64,000 bases of DNA from an uncultured Bacillota bacterium (GTDB taxonomy: Bacteria > Bacillota > Clostridia > Lachnospirales > Lachnospiraceae), in assembly GCA_905200905.1 (NCBI GenBank), contig CAJKMA010000003.1, positions 1-64,000 of the forward strand, in the 5' to 3' direction. Below are positions 40,741-50,400 of this stretch, piece by piece. The position numbers and the translations under genes are program-made. Below the pieces are notes generated by a model. The model ran no database searches. It had not been told where the DNA came from and saw only the letters and a list, made by a program, of their open reading frames with translations. Positions within the stretch are counted from its first letter, which is position 1. Each line of letters starts with the position of its first letter.

Positions 40741-41634
40741 ATGGCTTTTAAAAGCTTAGAATTATCGGAAATAATAGAGATTCAAAAAATTGTGACAATC
40801 CATTATTTTGAATATATGAGTGATTATAGTTTCCCTGGAGAGAGACATGATTTTTGGGAGTTTTTATGTGTAGATAAGGGAGAGGTGGATATCATTGCAG
40901 AAAACACACCTTATACATTGCGAAAAGGGCAGATTGTCTTTCACAAGCCAAATGAATTTCATACAGTGAAGGCCAACGGGAAAATTGCTCCAAATCTGGT
41001 GGTGGTTTCTTTTGAGTGTAACTCTCCATATATGAAATATTTTGAAAATCTGATTACCAGTATTGGAGAGAAAGAGCGCAATCTGATTGCGCAGATTATT
41101 TATGAGGCAAAACATTGTATTTTAGGACCATTGGATAATCCAAATACAACAGAAATGCTTCGAAATCCACAGGCGCCTATTGGGGCGGAGCAGATGATTA
41201 AGATTTATCTGGAAAACCTGTTGATTTCTATGATACGACAGTTAAATACAGGAAATTTGTCATCACCTGCTATAAAATCTATAAAGCAAAAAAATGATGC
41301 TATGGTATATGATAAAATTACAACGTATCTGGAGGAACATATTCGAGAACATCTTACCATTGACATCATATGCAGGGAGAATCTGATTGGGCGTTCTCAG
41401 CTTCAGAAGTTGTTTAGGGAGCAGCATCAGTGTGGAGTAATTGATTATTTTTCCCGCCTGAAAATTGAATGCGCGAAGCAGTTGATTCGGGAAAATCATC
41501 ATAACTTTACACAGATTTCAGATTTTCTGGGATATACCTCTATTCATTATTTTTCCAGACAGTTTAAGAAAATTACGGGAATGACACCATCAGAGTATGC
41601 ATCTTCCATTAAGGCTATATCAGACAGGAGGTAG
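40741..41634 (+). CDS. AraC-family regulator with cupin domain
   Basis: A 297-residue regulator with an N-terminal cupin (about 25-100, ERHDFWEFLCVDKGEVDII) and a C-terminal AraC DNA-binding domain with two helix-turn-helices (IDIICRENLIGRSQLQKLF and FTQISDFLGYTSIHYFSRQF). It is divergent from the nucleotidyltransferase-kinase-galE operon over a 215-bp gap and is its probable regulator; it may also lead its own downstream unit (gap of 5 bp to the next gene). Confidence 0.9.
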   Translation: MAFKSLELSEIIEIQKIVTIHYFEYMSDYSFPGERHDFWEFLCVDKGEVDIIAENTPYTLRKGQIVFHKPNEFHTVKANGKIAPNLVVVSFECNSPYMKYFENLITSIGEKERNLIAQIIYEAKHCILGPLDNPNTTEMLRNPQAPIGAEQMIKIYLENLLISMIRQLNTGNLSSPAIKSIKQKNDAMVYDKITTYLEEHIREHLTIDIICRENLIGRSQLQKLFREQHQCGVIDYFSRLKIECAKQLIRENHHNFTQISDFLGYTSIHYFSRQFKKITGMTPSEYASSIKAISDRR

Positions 41635-41639
41635 GGGTT

Positions 41640-42023
41640 ATGGATTATGAACAGGATTATGTTATGCGTATGATTAAAGACCTGGCAAGAGCTTTGGCGC
41701 TGCTTATTTTTGGAAAAAAGGATATCCGTTACGAAATTCCAGAGGAAAAGGAAAGAACGGAAGAGGATAATTTATATGCACGGCTTCTTCAAATGGCAGA
41801 CAGAGGAGAAATCAATGAGGCAGAGAATATCCTGCTTACAGAATTCCCAAAAGAATCCTCCAATTATGTTATTATGGCAGCTGATTTTTATCAGCATATT
41901 GCAGAATACAGCGATGAATTTCTGGAAGAGCATAATTATAGCCGAGATGAGATTCTGGAAGGAATGGAAAGTATTGCTCAGGAATATGGAATTTTAGACA
42001 AGGATATCAGCATTGAAATTTAG
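41640..42023 (+). CDS. DUF6483-like protein
   Basis: A 127-residue helical protein opening MDYEQDYVMRMIKDLARALALLIFGKKD, which matches what I recall of the DUF6483 family in Clostridia. The amphipathic N-terminus is followed by TPR-like helices (EDNLYARLLQMADRGEINEAENI). Function is unknown. It is tightly packed between the AraC gene (5 bp) and an oxidoreductase gene (18 bp), so it shares their transcript. Confidence 0.65.
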   Translation: MDYEQDYVMRMIKDLARALALLIFGKKDIRYEIPEEKERTEEDNLYARLLQMADRGEINEAENILLTEFPKESSNYVIMAADFYQHIAEYSDEFLEEHNYSRDEILEGMESIAQEYGILDKDISIEI

Positions 42024-42041
42024 AAAGGGTGGTTTTAAAAC

Positions 42042-43028
42042 ATGAAGAAGTTAAGAGTTGGTATTTTAAGTACAGGAAATATTGCCGGTACTATGGCAGA
42101 AACTTTAAAAGGAATGGAGGAAGCAGAGCTTTATGCAGTTGCCTCTCGAAATAAGGGGAAAGCAGAGGAGTTTGCGGCAAAGTTTGGAGTTTTAAAAGCC
42201 TATGGTTCCTATGAAGCACTGGCAGCAGATGAGCAGGTGGATTTGGTATATGTAGCGACACCTATGTCAAAACACTATGAAAATGTGAAAATGCTGTTGA
42301 ATTACGGGAGAAATGTACTGTGTGAGAAATCTTTTGCGCTGAATGAAAAACAGGCAGCAGAAATGTTAGCATTGGCAAAGGAAAAGAAACTGCTTCTTAC
42401 AGAGGCTATTTGGGTTCGTTATATGCCAATGTGGAAGACTCTTCGTCAAGTGCTAGATTCCGGTGCCATTGGAAAACCCATGACAGTGACTGCAAATCTT
42501 TGTTATCTTATTGATCAAGTACCAAGACTTTTAAAGCCAGAACTTGGAGGAGGCGCCTTGCTGGATGTAGGAGTTTATGTGATGAATTTTGCGTCACTGG
42601 TTTTTGGAGACGAGATTGAGAAAATCACATCTACGGCAGTTATGACGGAAACTGGAGTGGATGCCCAAAATAGTATTACGCTTACTTATCCAGGAGGGGA
42701 AATGGCAGTATTAAATAGTTCCCTGCGTGTGTTGTCGGATAGAAAAGGGATTATTTACGGTACAAAGGGCTATGTCATTGTAGAGAATATTAATAATTTT
42801 GAATCCATTACGGTGTATAATGAGGAAAGAGAAGTGAAAGCTGTTTATGAACAGCCAAAACAGATCACAGGGTATGAATATGAAGTTTTGGCATGTAAAA
42901 ACGCTTTGGAACAGGGACTATTAGAATGTCCGGAAATGCCTCATAAGGAAACTCTTGAGATTATGAAACAGATGGATGCTGTGCGTGAGCAATGGGGATT
43001 ACAGTATCCTGAGGAAAAGGAGCTTTAA
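42042..43028 (+). CDS. Gfo/Idh/MocA-family oxidoreductase
   Basis: A 328-residue NAD(P)-dependent dehydrogenase. The Rossmann site is GILSTGNIAGTMAETL (about 6-21) and the family E-K motif is VLCEKSFAL near 93-101. The C-terminal alpha/beta domain holds the substrate. These enzymes oxidise or reduce sugars, inositols or imines. The closest context is the AraC gene and the hexosamine operon; the substrate cannot be named. A strong terminator follows. Confidence 0.88.
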   Translation: MKKLRVGILSTGNIAGTMAETLKGMEEAELYAVASRNKGKAEEFAAKFGVLKAYGSYEALAADEQVDLVYVATPMSKHYENVKMLLNYGRNVLCEKSFALNEKQAAEMLALAKEKKLLLTEAIWVRYMPMWKTLRQVLDSGAIGKPMTVTANLCYLIDQVPRLLKPELGGGALLDVGVYVMNFASLVFGDEIEKITSTAVMTETGVDAQNSITLTYPGGEMAVLNSSLRVLSDRKGIIYGTKGYVIVENINNFESITVYNEEREVKAVYEQPKQITGYEYEVLACKNALEQGLLECPEMPHKETLEIMKQMDAVREQWGLQYPEEKEL

Positions 43029-43050
43029 GAAGATAAAACTATTAAGATAA

Positions 43051-43086
43051 AGAAATCGCCTAGATTTTATACACTAGGCGATTTCT
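43051..43086. terminator. Bidirectional terminator
   Basis: AGAAATCGCCTAG and CTAGGCGATTTCT are perfect 13-bp arms around a 10-nt loop, with A- and T-rich flanks. It serves the oxidoreductase gene and the convergent decarboxylase gene. Confidence 0.9.
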
Positions 43087-43097
43087 TTATAAAACAC

Positions 43098-44522
43098 TTA
43101 TTTTACAAGTATATTCTTTTTGATTTCCTCCAACCGTTCTATAGTATCCAAAATATCTTTTTCTGTGGTTTCAGGATTAATGGTACACATGCGAAGCACT
43201 TTTTTTCCTTTTAATTCAGTAGTATAAATTTGAGCAAATCCACTGTCAGTAAGTGTTTTTGCAATTTCCTGATTAAGAATTGCTAATTGAGATTCTGACA
43301 TGTGTGGGTCTGGCACGCTGCGGAAGTTTACAATACCGAAATGTGCGTGGGAGATGATTTCCCAATCTGATTTTTCAGCCACTGATTTTTCAGCCAACTG
43401 TGCCATAGCACAGCCATGATCTATGATTTCTTCTAATTTTTCGGTACCCATAGTCTGTATCGTGAGCCACAGTTTCAGGCTTCTTGCAGGGCGGGTAAGT
43501 TCTGGCCCTAAATCCCAGAATTCAATGCTGCCTTCGGAAGACTCCGCGTCTTTTAAGTATTCCGGATGTGCTGAGAAGCTGTGAATTAGGGTAGATTGAT
43601 TACGTACCAGCACCATACTGCATCCATAAGTCTGCAGCAGCCATTTGTGGGCGTCCCAACTAATACTGTCAGAGGCTTCTATTCCTTCCAGATCTTTTCT
43701 GCATGTTTGAGACAGCAGGGCAGAAGCACCGAAAGCTCCGTCTACATGCATCCATAAACCATATTTTTGACATAGTTTGGAAATTTTTTTAAGAGGGTCG
43801 ACACTTCCAGTGTTGGTGGTTCCAGCAGAGGCAATAACAGCAAAGGGTTTTTTGCCTTGTTTTAAGTCCTGTTCTACTGCAGTTTCCAAGGTATTCATAT
43901 CCAGACGAAAAGCAGAGTCGGAAGGAAGAATGCGGATTTGTTCTTTGCAAAATCCAATGATGAGCAGACCTTTGGTTACAGAGGAGTGAGTCTGATCAGA
44001 AACGTATACCACTGCTTTGCTTCGTTGTTCATAGGTGAGTTTAGCATCTCTTGCAGCGGTAAGGGCGGTTAAATTGGCAATGGAGCCGCCGGAGACAAAA
44101 AGTCCCCCTGCTTCTTTGGGGTAGCCGGCTAAATCACACATCCAGCGAATTAGTTTTTTTTCTACCAGATAAGGGGCGGGTCCATTAACCTGGCAGCTGG
44201 CATGAAGATTATAGGCATTGCTCATGACATCTCCCATCCAAGAGAGCATAGAAGCTGTGGATGGAATACAGGAAAAACTTCTAGGATGCTGTGCCAAGAT
44301 GGTGTGAGAGTAAAGCTCTCCAAGCATTTCTTCATATACATCTGATATCTCACGTCCCTTAGATGGAATTTCCTGTTTTTGGATGTGTTCCAGAATTTCT
44401 TTAGGGGTCTGAGGACAGACAGGGTAAGAGTCCAGTTTATTATAAAAATCAACTGTGCGTTGAACAAAAGCGTTCATTAAAGCACCGATTTGTTGATTTT
44501 GTTCTTTCGTTTTCGTATCCAT
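43098..44522 (-). CDS. PLP-dependent aromatic L-amino acid decarboxylase (tryptophan-decarboxylase-like)
   Basis: A 474-residue group II decarboxylase with the PLP lysine in SWDAHKWLLQTYG (near 306), SGGSIANLTALTAARD, VYVSDQTHSSV and the HVDGAFGAS aspartate. The sequence strongly resembles the tryptophan decarboxylase of Ruminococcus gnavus, including LTRPARSLKLWLT and the overall length, so it probably makes tryptamine or phenethylamine/tyramine-type trace amines from aromatic amino acids. It is a single gene divergent from a LysR regulator. Exact substrate preference is not readable without comparing pocket residues. Confidence 0.85.
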   Translation of the reverse strand: MDTKTKEQNQQIGALMNAFVQRTVDFYNKLDSYPVCPQTPKEILEHIQKQEIPSKGREISDVYEEMLGELYSHTILAQHPRSFSCIPSTASMLSWMGDVMSNAYNLHASCQVNGPAPYLVEKKLIRWMCDLAGYPKEAGGLFVSGGSIANLTALTAARDAKLTYEQRSKAVVYVSDQTHSSVTKGLLIIGFCKEQIRILPSDSAFRLDMNTLETAVEQDLKQGKKPFAVIASAGTTNTGSVDPLKKISKLCQKYGLWMHVDGAFGASALLSQTCRKDLEGIEASDSISWDAHKWLLQTYGCSMVLVRNQSTLIHSFSAHPEYLKDAESSEGSIEFWDLGPELTRPARSLKLWLTIQTMGTEKLEEIIDHGCAMAQLAEKSVAEKSDWEIISHAHFGIVNFRSVPDPHMSESQLAILNQEIAKTLTDSGFAQIYTTELKGKKVLRMCTINPETTEKDILDTIERLEEIKKNILVK

Positions 44523-44602
44523 AAATAGCCTCCTTGACTTTCGTTCTTACTCATGCTACCATGAAATCTATTATTTGTAAAATTCATCAAATTTATAAAT
44601 GT

Positions 44603-44619
44603 ATTCAAAAATTTTGAAT
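44603..44619. promoter_or_regulatory. Palindromic operator in the decarboxylase / LysR intergenic region
   Basis: ATTCAAAA, A, TTTTGAAT: perfect 8-bp arms around one base, in the 108-bp gap between the divergent genes and just before the LysR ribosome site. The T-N11-A form suits LysR-type autoregulation. Confidence 0.6.
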
Positions 44620-44630
44620 GGGGAGTGTGT

Positions 44631-45533
44631 ATGGAGATTCGTAACTTGATTACTTTTGTGCGGATTGCAGAAGTTCAGAGCTTTTCTAAGACAGCAGAAC
44701 AGCTAGGCTATTCCCAGTCTGCTGTGACAATGCAAATAAAGCAACTGGAATCTGAGCTTCACAGGCAGTTGTTTGAGCGCATTGGCAAGCAGGTGAAGCT
44801 TACTCAGGCAGGAGAACGGCTGCTTCCCTATGCTTTGGATATTTTGAATTCTGTGAGAAAGGCAGAGAATATTATTCAAGAACCAGAGGAAATTAGGGGA
44901 AAACTTCGAATTGGAACCTGTGAATCCTATATTATCAGTGTGCTGCCAGATATTATTATGGATTTTAGTCTGCAGTGTCCCCATGTGGAAATTAGCACGC
45001 ACACAGCACTGGTACAGGATTTGTTTCATATGCTGCGACAAAATGACATTGATTTGCTGTATTTTTTGGATCAGAAGCGGAATTTTCCAGAATGGGTCAA
45101 GGTATGGGAAAGGCCAGAAAAAATTTTTTTTGTGGCTTCTGCGGATTCGCCTCTGGCAGGAGAGAAGCAGATTTCTATAGAACGGCTTTTACAGGAGCCT
45201 CTTTATCTGACGGAAAAAGGGATTAGTTATCGCTATGCCTTGGATCAGTCTTTGGCAGCTAGGGGATATGAACTACATCCTGTGTGGGAAGTGGGGAATA
45301 CGGATGTGATTACCAGATTTTTGTTGAAAAACAAAGGGATTTCTTTTTTGCCAGAATATGTGGTGGGAGATTATATCAGAGATGGAAAATTAGCTGTGTT
45401 GAATACAGAGTGCGAAGAAATTCATATGTGGAGTCAGTTGGTGTACCATAAGAATAAATATGTAACACCTCAGATGAATCAGTTTATTGAAACTATGCTG
45501 AAACATATGCATGGGACTAGTACAACGAACTAA
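44631..45533 (+). CDS. LysR-family transcriptional regulator
   Basis: A 300-residue LysR regulator. The winged helix-turn-helix fills 1-60 (MEIRNLITFVRIAEVQSFSKTAEQLGYSQSAVTMQIKQLE) and the periplasmic-binding-like effector domain about 90-295. It is divergent from the aromatic amino acid decarboxylase and likely controls it. The frame starts with GTG at 44625, but ATG 44631 with GGGGAG upstream fits the family better. The last codons are part of a 15-bp inverted repeat that acts as terminator. Confidence 0.9.
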   Translation: MEIRNLITFVRIAEVQSFSKTAEQLGYSQSAVTMQIKQLESELHRQLFERIGKQVKLTQAGERLLPYALDILNSVRKAENIIQEPEEIRGKLRIGTCESYIISVLPDIIMDFSLQCPHVEISTHTALVQDLFHMLRQNDIDLLYFLDQKRNFPEWVKVWERPEKIFFVASADSPLAGEKQISIERLLQEPLYLTEKGISYRYALDQSLAARGYELHPVWEVGNTDVITRFLLKNKGISFLPEYVVGDYIRDGKLAVLNTECEEIHMWSQLVYHKNKYVTPQMNQFIETMLKHMHGTSTTN

Positions 45534-45548
45534 ATGCATATGTTTCAG
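45498..45548. terminator. 15-bp perfect inverted repeat across the LysR stop codon
   Basis: CTGAAACATATGCAT (45498-45512) and its exact reverse complement (45534-45548) bracket 21 nt that include the stop codon region. It lies between convergent genes and probably terminates both; no U-run is present, so RNA stabilisation is an alternative. Confidence 0.65.
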
Positions 45549-45572
45549 TATGTTATTTCATGAGAATATCCG

Positions 45573-46007
45573 TTATTCTGCCCGGGCCTTTTCCAGGGCT
45601 TTGTCAATGGCATCTAAAAGCATGAGAGAAGTATATTTATTTTCTTCTTCATAGGTGATGTTTTCCGTGGACTGAGTAGCGTAAATCTGGCTGGAGAGCG
45701 CATCCAAAGCTGGCTCCATGAGAGGATACATAGCAGTGGCTGTTTCACTGAGATTTACAAGGGAAATGGAATTGATGTGGTTTTCATCTACTGTGACTTC
45801 TACATCAAAGGTGTTGTCATTTAGAGTAATGGGACTGGTATATACGCCAGCATGATAAATCACATCTGCACTTGTGGGGTCTGCTTGTTTCTCTTTTCCA
45901 AACATGATAAAAAGCAGAACCGCCAGTACAATGGCCAGTACCAGAAAAATTCCTGTATAAATGATTTCTTTCATATGTAGTACAACGATTTTTGTTTTTG
46001 AGCTCAT
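45573..46007 (-). CDS. Membrane-anchored protein with degenerate FMN-binding-like domain
   Basis: A 144-residue protein with one N-terminal transmembrane segment (about 14-35) and an extracytoplasmic domain whose layout (YHAGVYTSPITLNDNTFDVEVTV, then LSETATAMYP, QSTENITYEEENKYTSLMLLDAIDKAL) follows FMN-binding domains of the RnfG/NqrC type. The S-G-A-T flavinylation motif expected before the last helix is replaced by NKYTS, so covalent FMN is doubtful. Strong AGGAGGTG site. A stand-alone gene; function unknown. Confidence 0.6.
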   Translation of the reverse strand: MSSKTKIVVLHMKEIIYTGIFLVLAIVLAVLLFIMFGKEKQADPTSADVIYHAGVYTSPITLNDNTFDVEVTVDENHINSISLVNLSETATAMYPLMEPALDALSSQIYATQSTENITYEEENKYTSLMLLDAIDKALEKARAE

Positions 46008-46340
46008 GGCCGCACCTCCTGCATTCCTTTTTATAACATATTAGGAAAAGTGGAAAAATATAACCAAAAGGTGAGATTATGAATTAGGTATTTCAAACTA
46101 CTCTTCATTCTAATAAAACAAAAGAGAAGAATTGATGAAATTGCATAAAAACAGGAGAAAAAATAGGCTTGAACATGAAAAAATAATTTTGAGTATATTA
46201 GCACAGTGAAGTGGAAAAAGTCAAAAGGGAGAAGTGAAGAAAAGGGTATTGTTTCTGGAAAAAGAAAGTGCTATGATAACAAACCGTAAAGAGAAAACTT
46301 AAAAAAGTTGAAAAGAAAAAAGGAAAAGAGGCAATACACT
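46008..46340. other. Intergenic stretch, no gene seen
   Basis: A very A-rich 333-bp region between the FMN-binding-like gene and the small gene at 46341. I see no convincing promoter pair, hairpin or open frame. Confidence 0.4.
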
Positions 46341-46490
46341 ATGGCAGCAAATGAAAACAAAACAGAAGAAAAAAAGAGTTTTAAAGAGAAAATTCATGAT
46401 TATGGTATGAGATTATCAAAAATATCTCCATTTGGTCTAAATGACAAAGAAGATAAATATTATCATAACATTTACAATTTTGATAAATAA
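46341..46490 (+). CDS. 49-residue charged protein of unknown function
   Basis: MAANENKTEEKKSFKEKIHD opens a short, highly charged protein with a C-terminal part rich in Tyr and Asn (KEDKYYHNIYNFDK). The frame opens at 46308, but the ATG at 46341 has AAAAGAGGC eight bases upstream. A terminator follows the stop directly, which supports a real gene. I do not recognise the family. Confidence 0.5.
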   Translation: MAANENKTEEKKSFKEKIHDYGMRLSKISPFGLNDKEDKYYHNIYNFDK

Positions 46491-46514
46491 TCTGGAAACT
46501 CATAGATAGAAGAT

Positions 46515-46560
46515 AGAGAAGGGAACCGTTGTATTTTATGCAGCAGTTCTCTTTTTTTGT
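46515..46560 (+). terminator. Terminator after the 49-residue gene
   Basis: AGAGAA and GAACCGTTG pair imperfectly with CAGCAGTTCTCT across an 8-nt loop, followed by seven T. Confidence 0.7.
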
Positions 46561-46650
46561 TTTTGTTGATTAAATGTATGGGGCAGGATATAATCAGTTT
46601 AGTGATTTTTTGAGAGAGGAGCAGCAGGCAGTAAGCTTTAAAAGAGTGTT

Positions 46651-47460
46651 ATGAAATATAAGTTATTAGTGTTGGATATTGATGGAACGGTAACCAATTC
46701 TCAGAAGAAAGTAACCCCAAAAACAAAGGAAGCCATTGTTCGTTTGCAGGAACGCGGGATTTTGGTTGCTATTGCTTCCGGCAGACCGCCAAAAGGGGTT
46801 TATAAAGTGGCAGAAGAATTGGAGTTTCAGAAATTTGGCAGTTATATTCTTCCTTTTAATGGAGCTAGAATTTTAAATTTTAAAACAGGAGAATGTGTTT
46901 ATGAGAAAACGCTTCCTTTGAGACTTCCAGCGAGACTGTGGAGGGATGCGAAGAAGTATGGAGTTGGTATCATTACCTATAGGGGAGATGAGATTATCTC
47001 TGGTACTACACCGGATTCCTATATGGACATTGAGGCGAAAATCAATAGTATTCCGATTACCTACAGGGAAGATTTCGGAACCTACGTGGATTTTCCGGTG
47101 AATAAGTGTCTGATGACAGGAGCACCTGAGGATTTGGAGGCTTTGGAGCCTGTGTTTGCACAGAAATACTACCATGAAGCTCAGGTCTTTCGCTCAGAGC
47201 CCTATTTCCTGGAAGTAACGCCCAAAAATGTAGACAAGGCGTATTGTCTACGGCATTTGTTAGAAATTTTGGGAATAGAAAGAGAAGAAATGGTATGTTG
47301 TGGCGATGGGTTTAATGATCTGTCTATGATTCAGTTTGCTGGATTAGGAGTTGCCATGGCAAATGCCCAGGAAAAGGTGAAGCAGGTGGCAGATTACGTG
47401 ACCCACTGTGATAATGACCATGATGGTATTGCAGAGGTTATTGAGAAGTTTTTTGAGTGA
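46651..47460 (+). CDS. Cof-type HAD-superfamily hydrolase
   Basis: A 269-residue HAD phosphatase of the Cof/IIB subfamily: nucleophile motif LVLDIDGTVTNSQKK (6-20), motif II AIASGRPP, Lys in PKNVDKAYCLRHL and motif IV CCGDGFNDLSMIQFAG (about 211-226). It would remove phosphate from sugar phosphates or flavin-type substrates; substrate unknown. It ends 12 bp before addB and may share its transcript. Confidence 0.92.
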   Translation: MKYKLLVLDIDGTVTNSQKKVTPKTKEAIVRLQERGILVAIASGRPPKGVYKVAEELEFQKFGSYILPFNGARILNFKTGECVYEKTLPLRLPARLWRDAKKYGVGIITYRGDEIISGTTPDSYMDIEAKINSIPITYREDFGTYVDFPVNKCLMTGAPEDLEALEPVFAQKYYHEAQVFRSEPYFLEVTPKNVDKAYCLRHLLEILGIEREEMVCCGDGFNDLSMIQFAGLGVAMANAQEKVKQVADYVTHCDNDHDGIAEVIEKFFE

Positions 47461-47472
47461 TAAGGAGGATAC

Positions 47473-50400
47473 ATGGCACTACAGTTTATCTTTGGGCCTT
47501 CCGGAGCAGGGAAATCTTACTATATTTATCATAAAATTATCCAGGAATCTATGGAGAATCCTAAGAAGCAGTATTTGATTTTGGTACCAGAACAGTTTAC
47601 CATGCAAACACAAAAAGATTTGGTATCCATGCATCCCAGAAAGGGCATTATGAACATTGATGTTTTAAGCTTTGAACGTTTGGCTTTCCGTGTTTTGGAG
47701 GAAACAGGGGACATCAGGGGAGAACTTTTAGAGGAAACCGGCAAAAGCATGGTCCTTAGAAGAGTTGCCCAGGAAAAGAAAAAAGAATTAAAGATTCTTG
47801 GAGCAAAAATGGATAAACAAGGCTATGTGTCTCAATTGAAATCCATGGTTTCTGAGCTGCGTCAGTACGAAATTACATCACAGGATTTGGAAAAAGTTTT
47901 AAAAGAAGTTGAGAATAAACCAGAACTGTATTATAAGTTGAAGGATATTTCCATTCTTTACCAGGGATTTTTTGATTATCTGGGGGAAAATTTTTATACC
48001 CAGGAGGAGATTCTGGATGTACTTGGAAGAGTTGCTGAAAAATCAGGAAAAATCAAGGACAGTGTGCTGGTGCTGGATGGTTATACGGGATTTACACCTA
48101 TTCAGTTGCAGCTTTTGGAAAAACTTCTGGTTTTGAGCAGTCAGGTTTATGTAACAGTTACCATGGGAATGGGAGAGGATCCTTATCAGCCTGGAAGTCC
48201 GCACCAGCTTTTTTATTTAAGTAAGCAGACCGTTTCGAGATTATGTAACCTTGCAAAGGAGAAAAAAATTTCCTGGTCAGAATACTGGATTCCTAAAAAA
48301 CAGCAGGATTATGCAGGGCGTTTTCTGCACCAAGAGCCTATGAGATTTTTGGAACAGCGATTATTCCGTTATGGGATATATGAAAAAGAACAGGATGCCA
48401 TTCATATACGAGAATCTGCAAATCCTGGCGCTGAAATGGAAGAAACGGCGGCTATGATTCGCCGTATGGTGCGGGAACAAGGATACCGGTATGGTGATTT
48501 TGCGGTTGTTTCTGGTGATATGGAGGTCTATGCACCAGCAGCCTCCAGAGCCTTTGGAAAGTATGGTATTCCTTGTTTTATTGACCAGAAGCACTCTATT
48601 TTCATGAATCCTTTTGTGGAGTATATCCGGGCAGCCATAGATGTAGTGGTGGAAAACTTTACTTATGAAAGTGTGTTCCGGCTTTTGCGCTGTGGTATGA
48701 CCGATATTTCTTCTGAGGAGATGGACAGGTTGGAAAACTATGTGATTGCCATGGGGATTCAGGGACTGTCAAAATGGCAGAATCCATGGATTCGTACTTA
48801 TAGGGGACAAGCTCCAGAAGAATGTGTATTACTCAATAAAATTAGGATACGCCTTGTGGATATGTGGGAACCTTTTTGTAAAAAGATGAAGGAGCCAGGT
48901 GCAAGGGTGGAGGATTATGCCAGGGCCTTGTATGGATATATTTGTGAGAATCACATAGAAGAACAGTTAAAAGATTATGAAGAGCAATTCAAGGGCGAAC
49001 AGAATCAGGCAATGGTAAAGGAGTACAGCCAGATTTATAGGATTGTTATGGACTTGCTGGATAAGCTGGTGGAAATTTTGGGAGAGCAACAGGTGCGTCC
49101 AAGAGAATTTAAGGAAATTCTGGACGCAGGGCTTACCGAGGCCAAGGTGGGAGTTATTCCTCCTACTTCCGACCAGGTGCTGGTGGGTGATATGGAGCGT
49201 ACCAGGTTAAAGGAAATTAAGGTTCTGTTTTTTGTAGGGGTGAACGAAGGAAAAATTCCGAAAGAGCAGCAGGCAGGAAAGCTGCTTTCTGATTTAAATA
49301 GAGAAGAATTGAAAAGTCCCCTGGAGGATTTGGGACTTTCTCTTGCGCCAACAGCCAAAGAGGATTTGTATACGCAAAAATTTTATTTGTATTTGAACTT
49401 GACGAAACCATCAGAAAAGGTTTTTCTTTCTTACAGCCGTATGGATGGCAGCGGACAGGCCATGTCCCCCTCATTTTTGATTTCACAGGTGGAACGTTTG
49501 TTTCCAAAGGTGGAGAGAGAGGAAGAAATTCCTTTGTTTCTGGAAAGTCCTTACAGTGCCCTGGATAAATTGTCTGAGCAGCTTCGCAGCACACAGAAGG
49601 AGTCTCCTTTGTTTGAGGAGTTGCTATCTTGGTTTCAAAGCCAGGATAAGTTTCGGCCTTTGGTGCAGGGACTTATTGATGGGGCATATTATATGAATCC
49701 ACAAGATGGTATTAGCAAAGGAGTAGCCCATGCCCTTTATGGAGTAGACTTGGAAAACAGCGCAACCAGATTGGAGCAATTTGCAAAATGCGCTTGTTCT
49801 CATTTCCTTTTGTATGGTTTGGAGCTTAGAGAACGTGCGCGATATGAATTTAGCATGGCAGATTTAGGAACCTTGCTCCATGACAGTCTGGATTTGTTTG
49901 CCAAAAAGATACGAGAGCAAGGGTGGCAATGGACCGGACTTTCGGATGAGGAGCGGGATGCTCTGGCAGAAGCCTGTGTCGATGAGGTGGTGGAGCATTC
50001 AGGTGAAACTATTTTATTAAGCAGCGCCAGAAATGCCTATACAGTGAACAGGGCAAAGCGCATGGTAAAGCGCAGCGTATGGGCCCTGCAATGCCAGCTT
50101 CGTCAAGGAGAATTTTATCCTGCCATGACAGAGTGGGCATTTGGTCCACAAGATCAGATAGAAAGCCTTAACATTCCTTTAGCCCCTGGAGAGCGTCTGC
50201 ATCTAAAGGGGAGAATTGACCGTATTGATGTGTGTCAAGGGGAAGAAGACGAGTTGTATGTAAAGGTCATTGATTATAAATCAGGTGCAACAGAGCTGGA
50301 TTTTGTAAAATTGTATTATGGTTTGCAGCTTCAGCTAGCCTTGTATTTGAATGCAGCCATTGAACTGGAGCAGAAACGGTTTCCAGGGAAAAGGGTGAAG

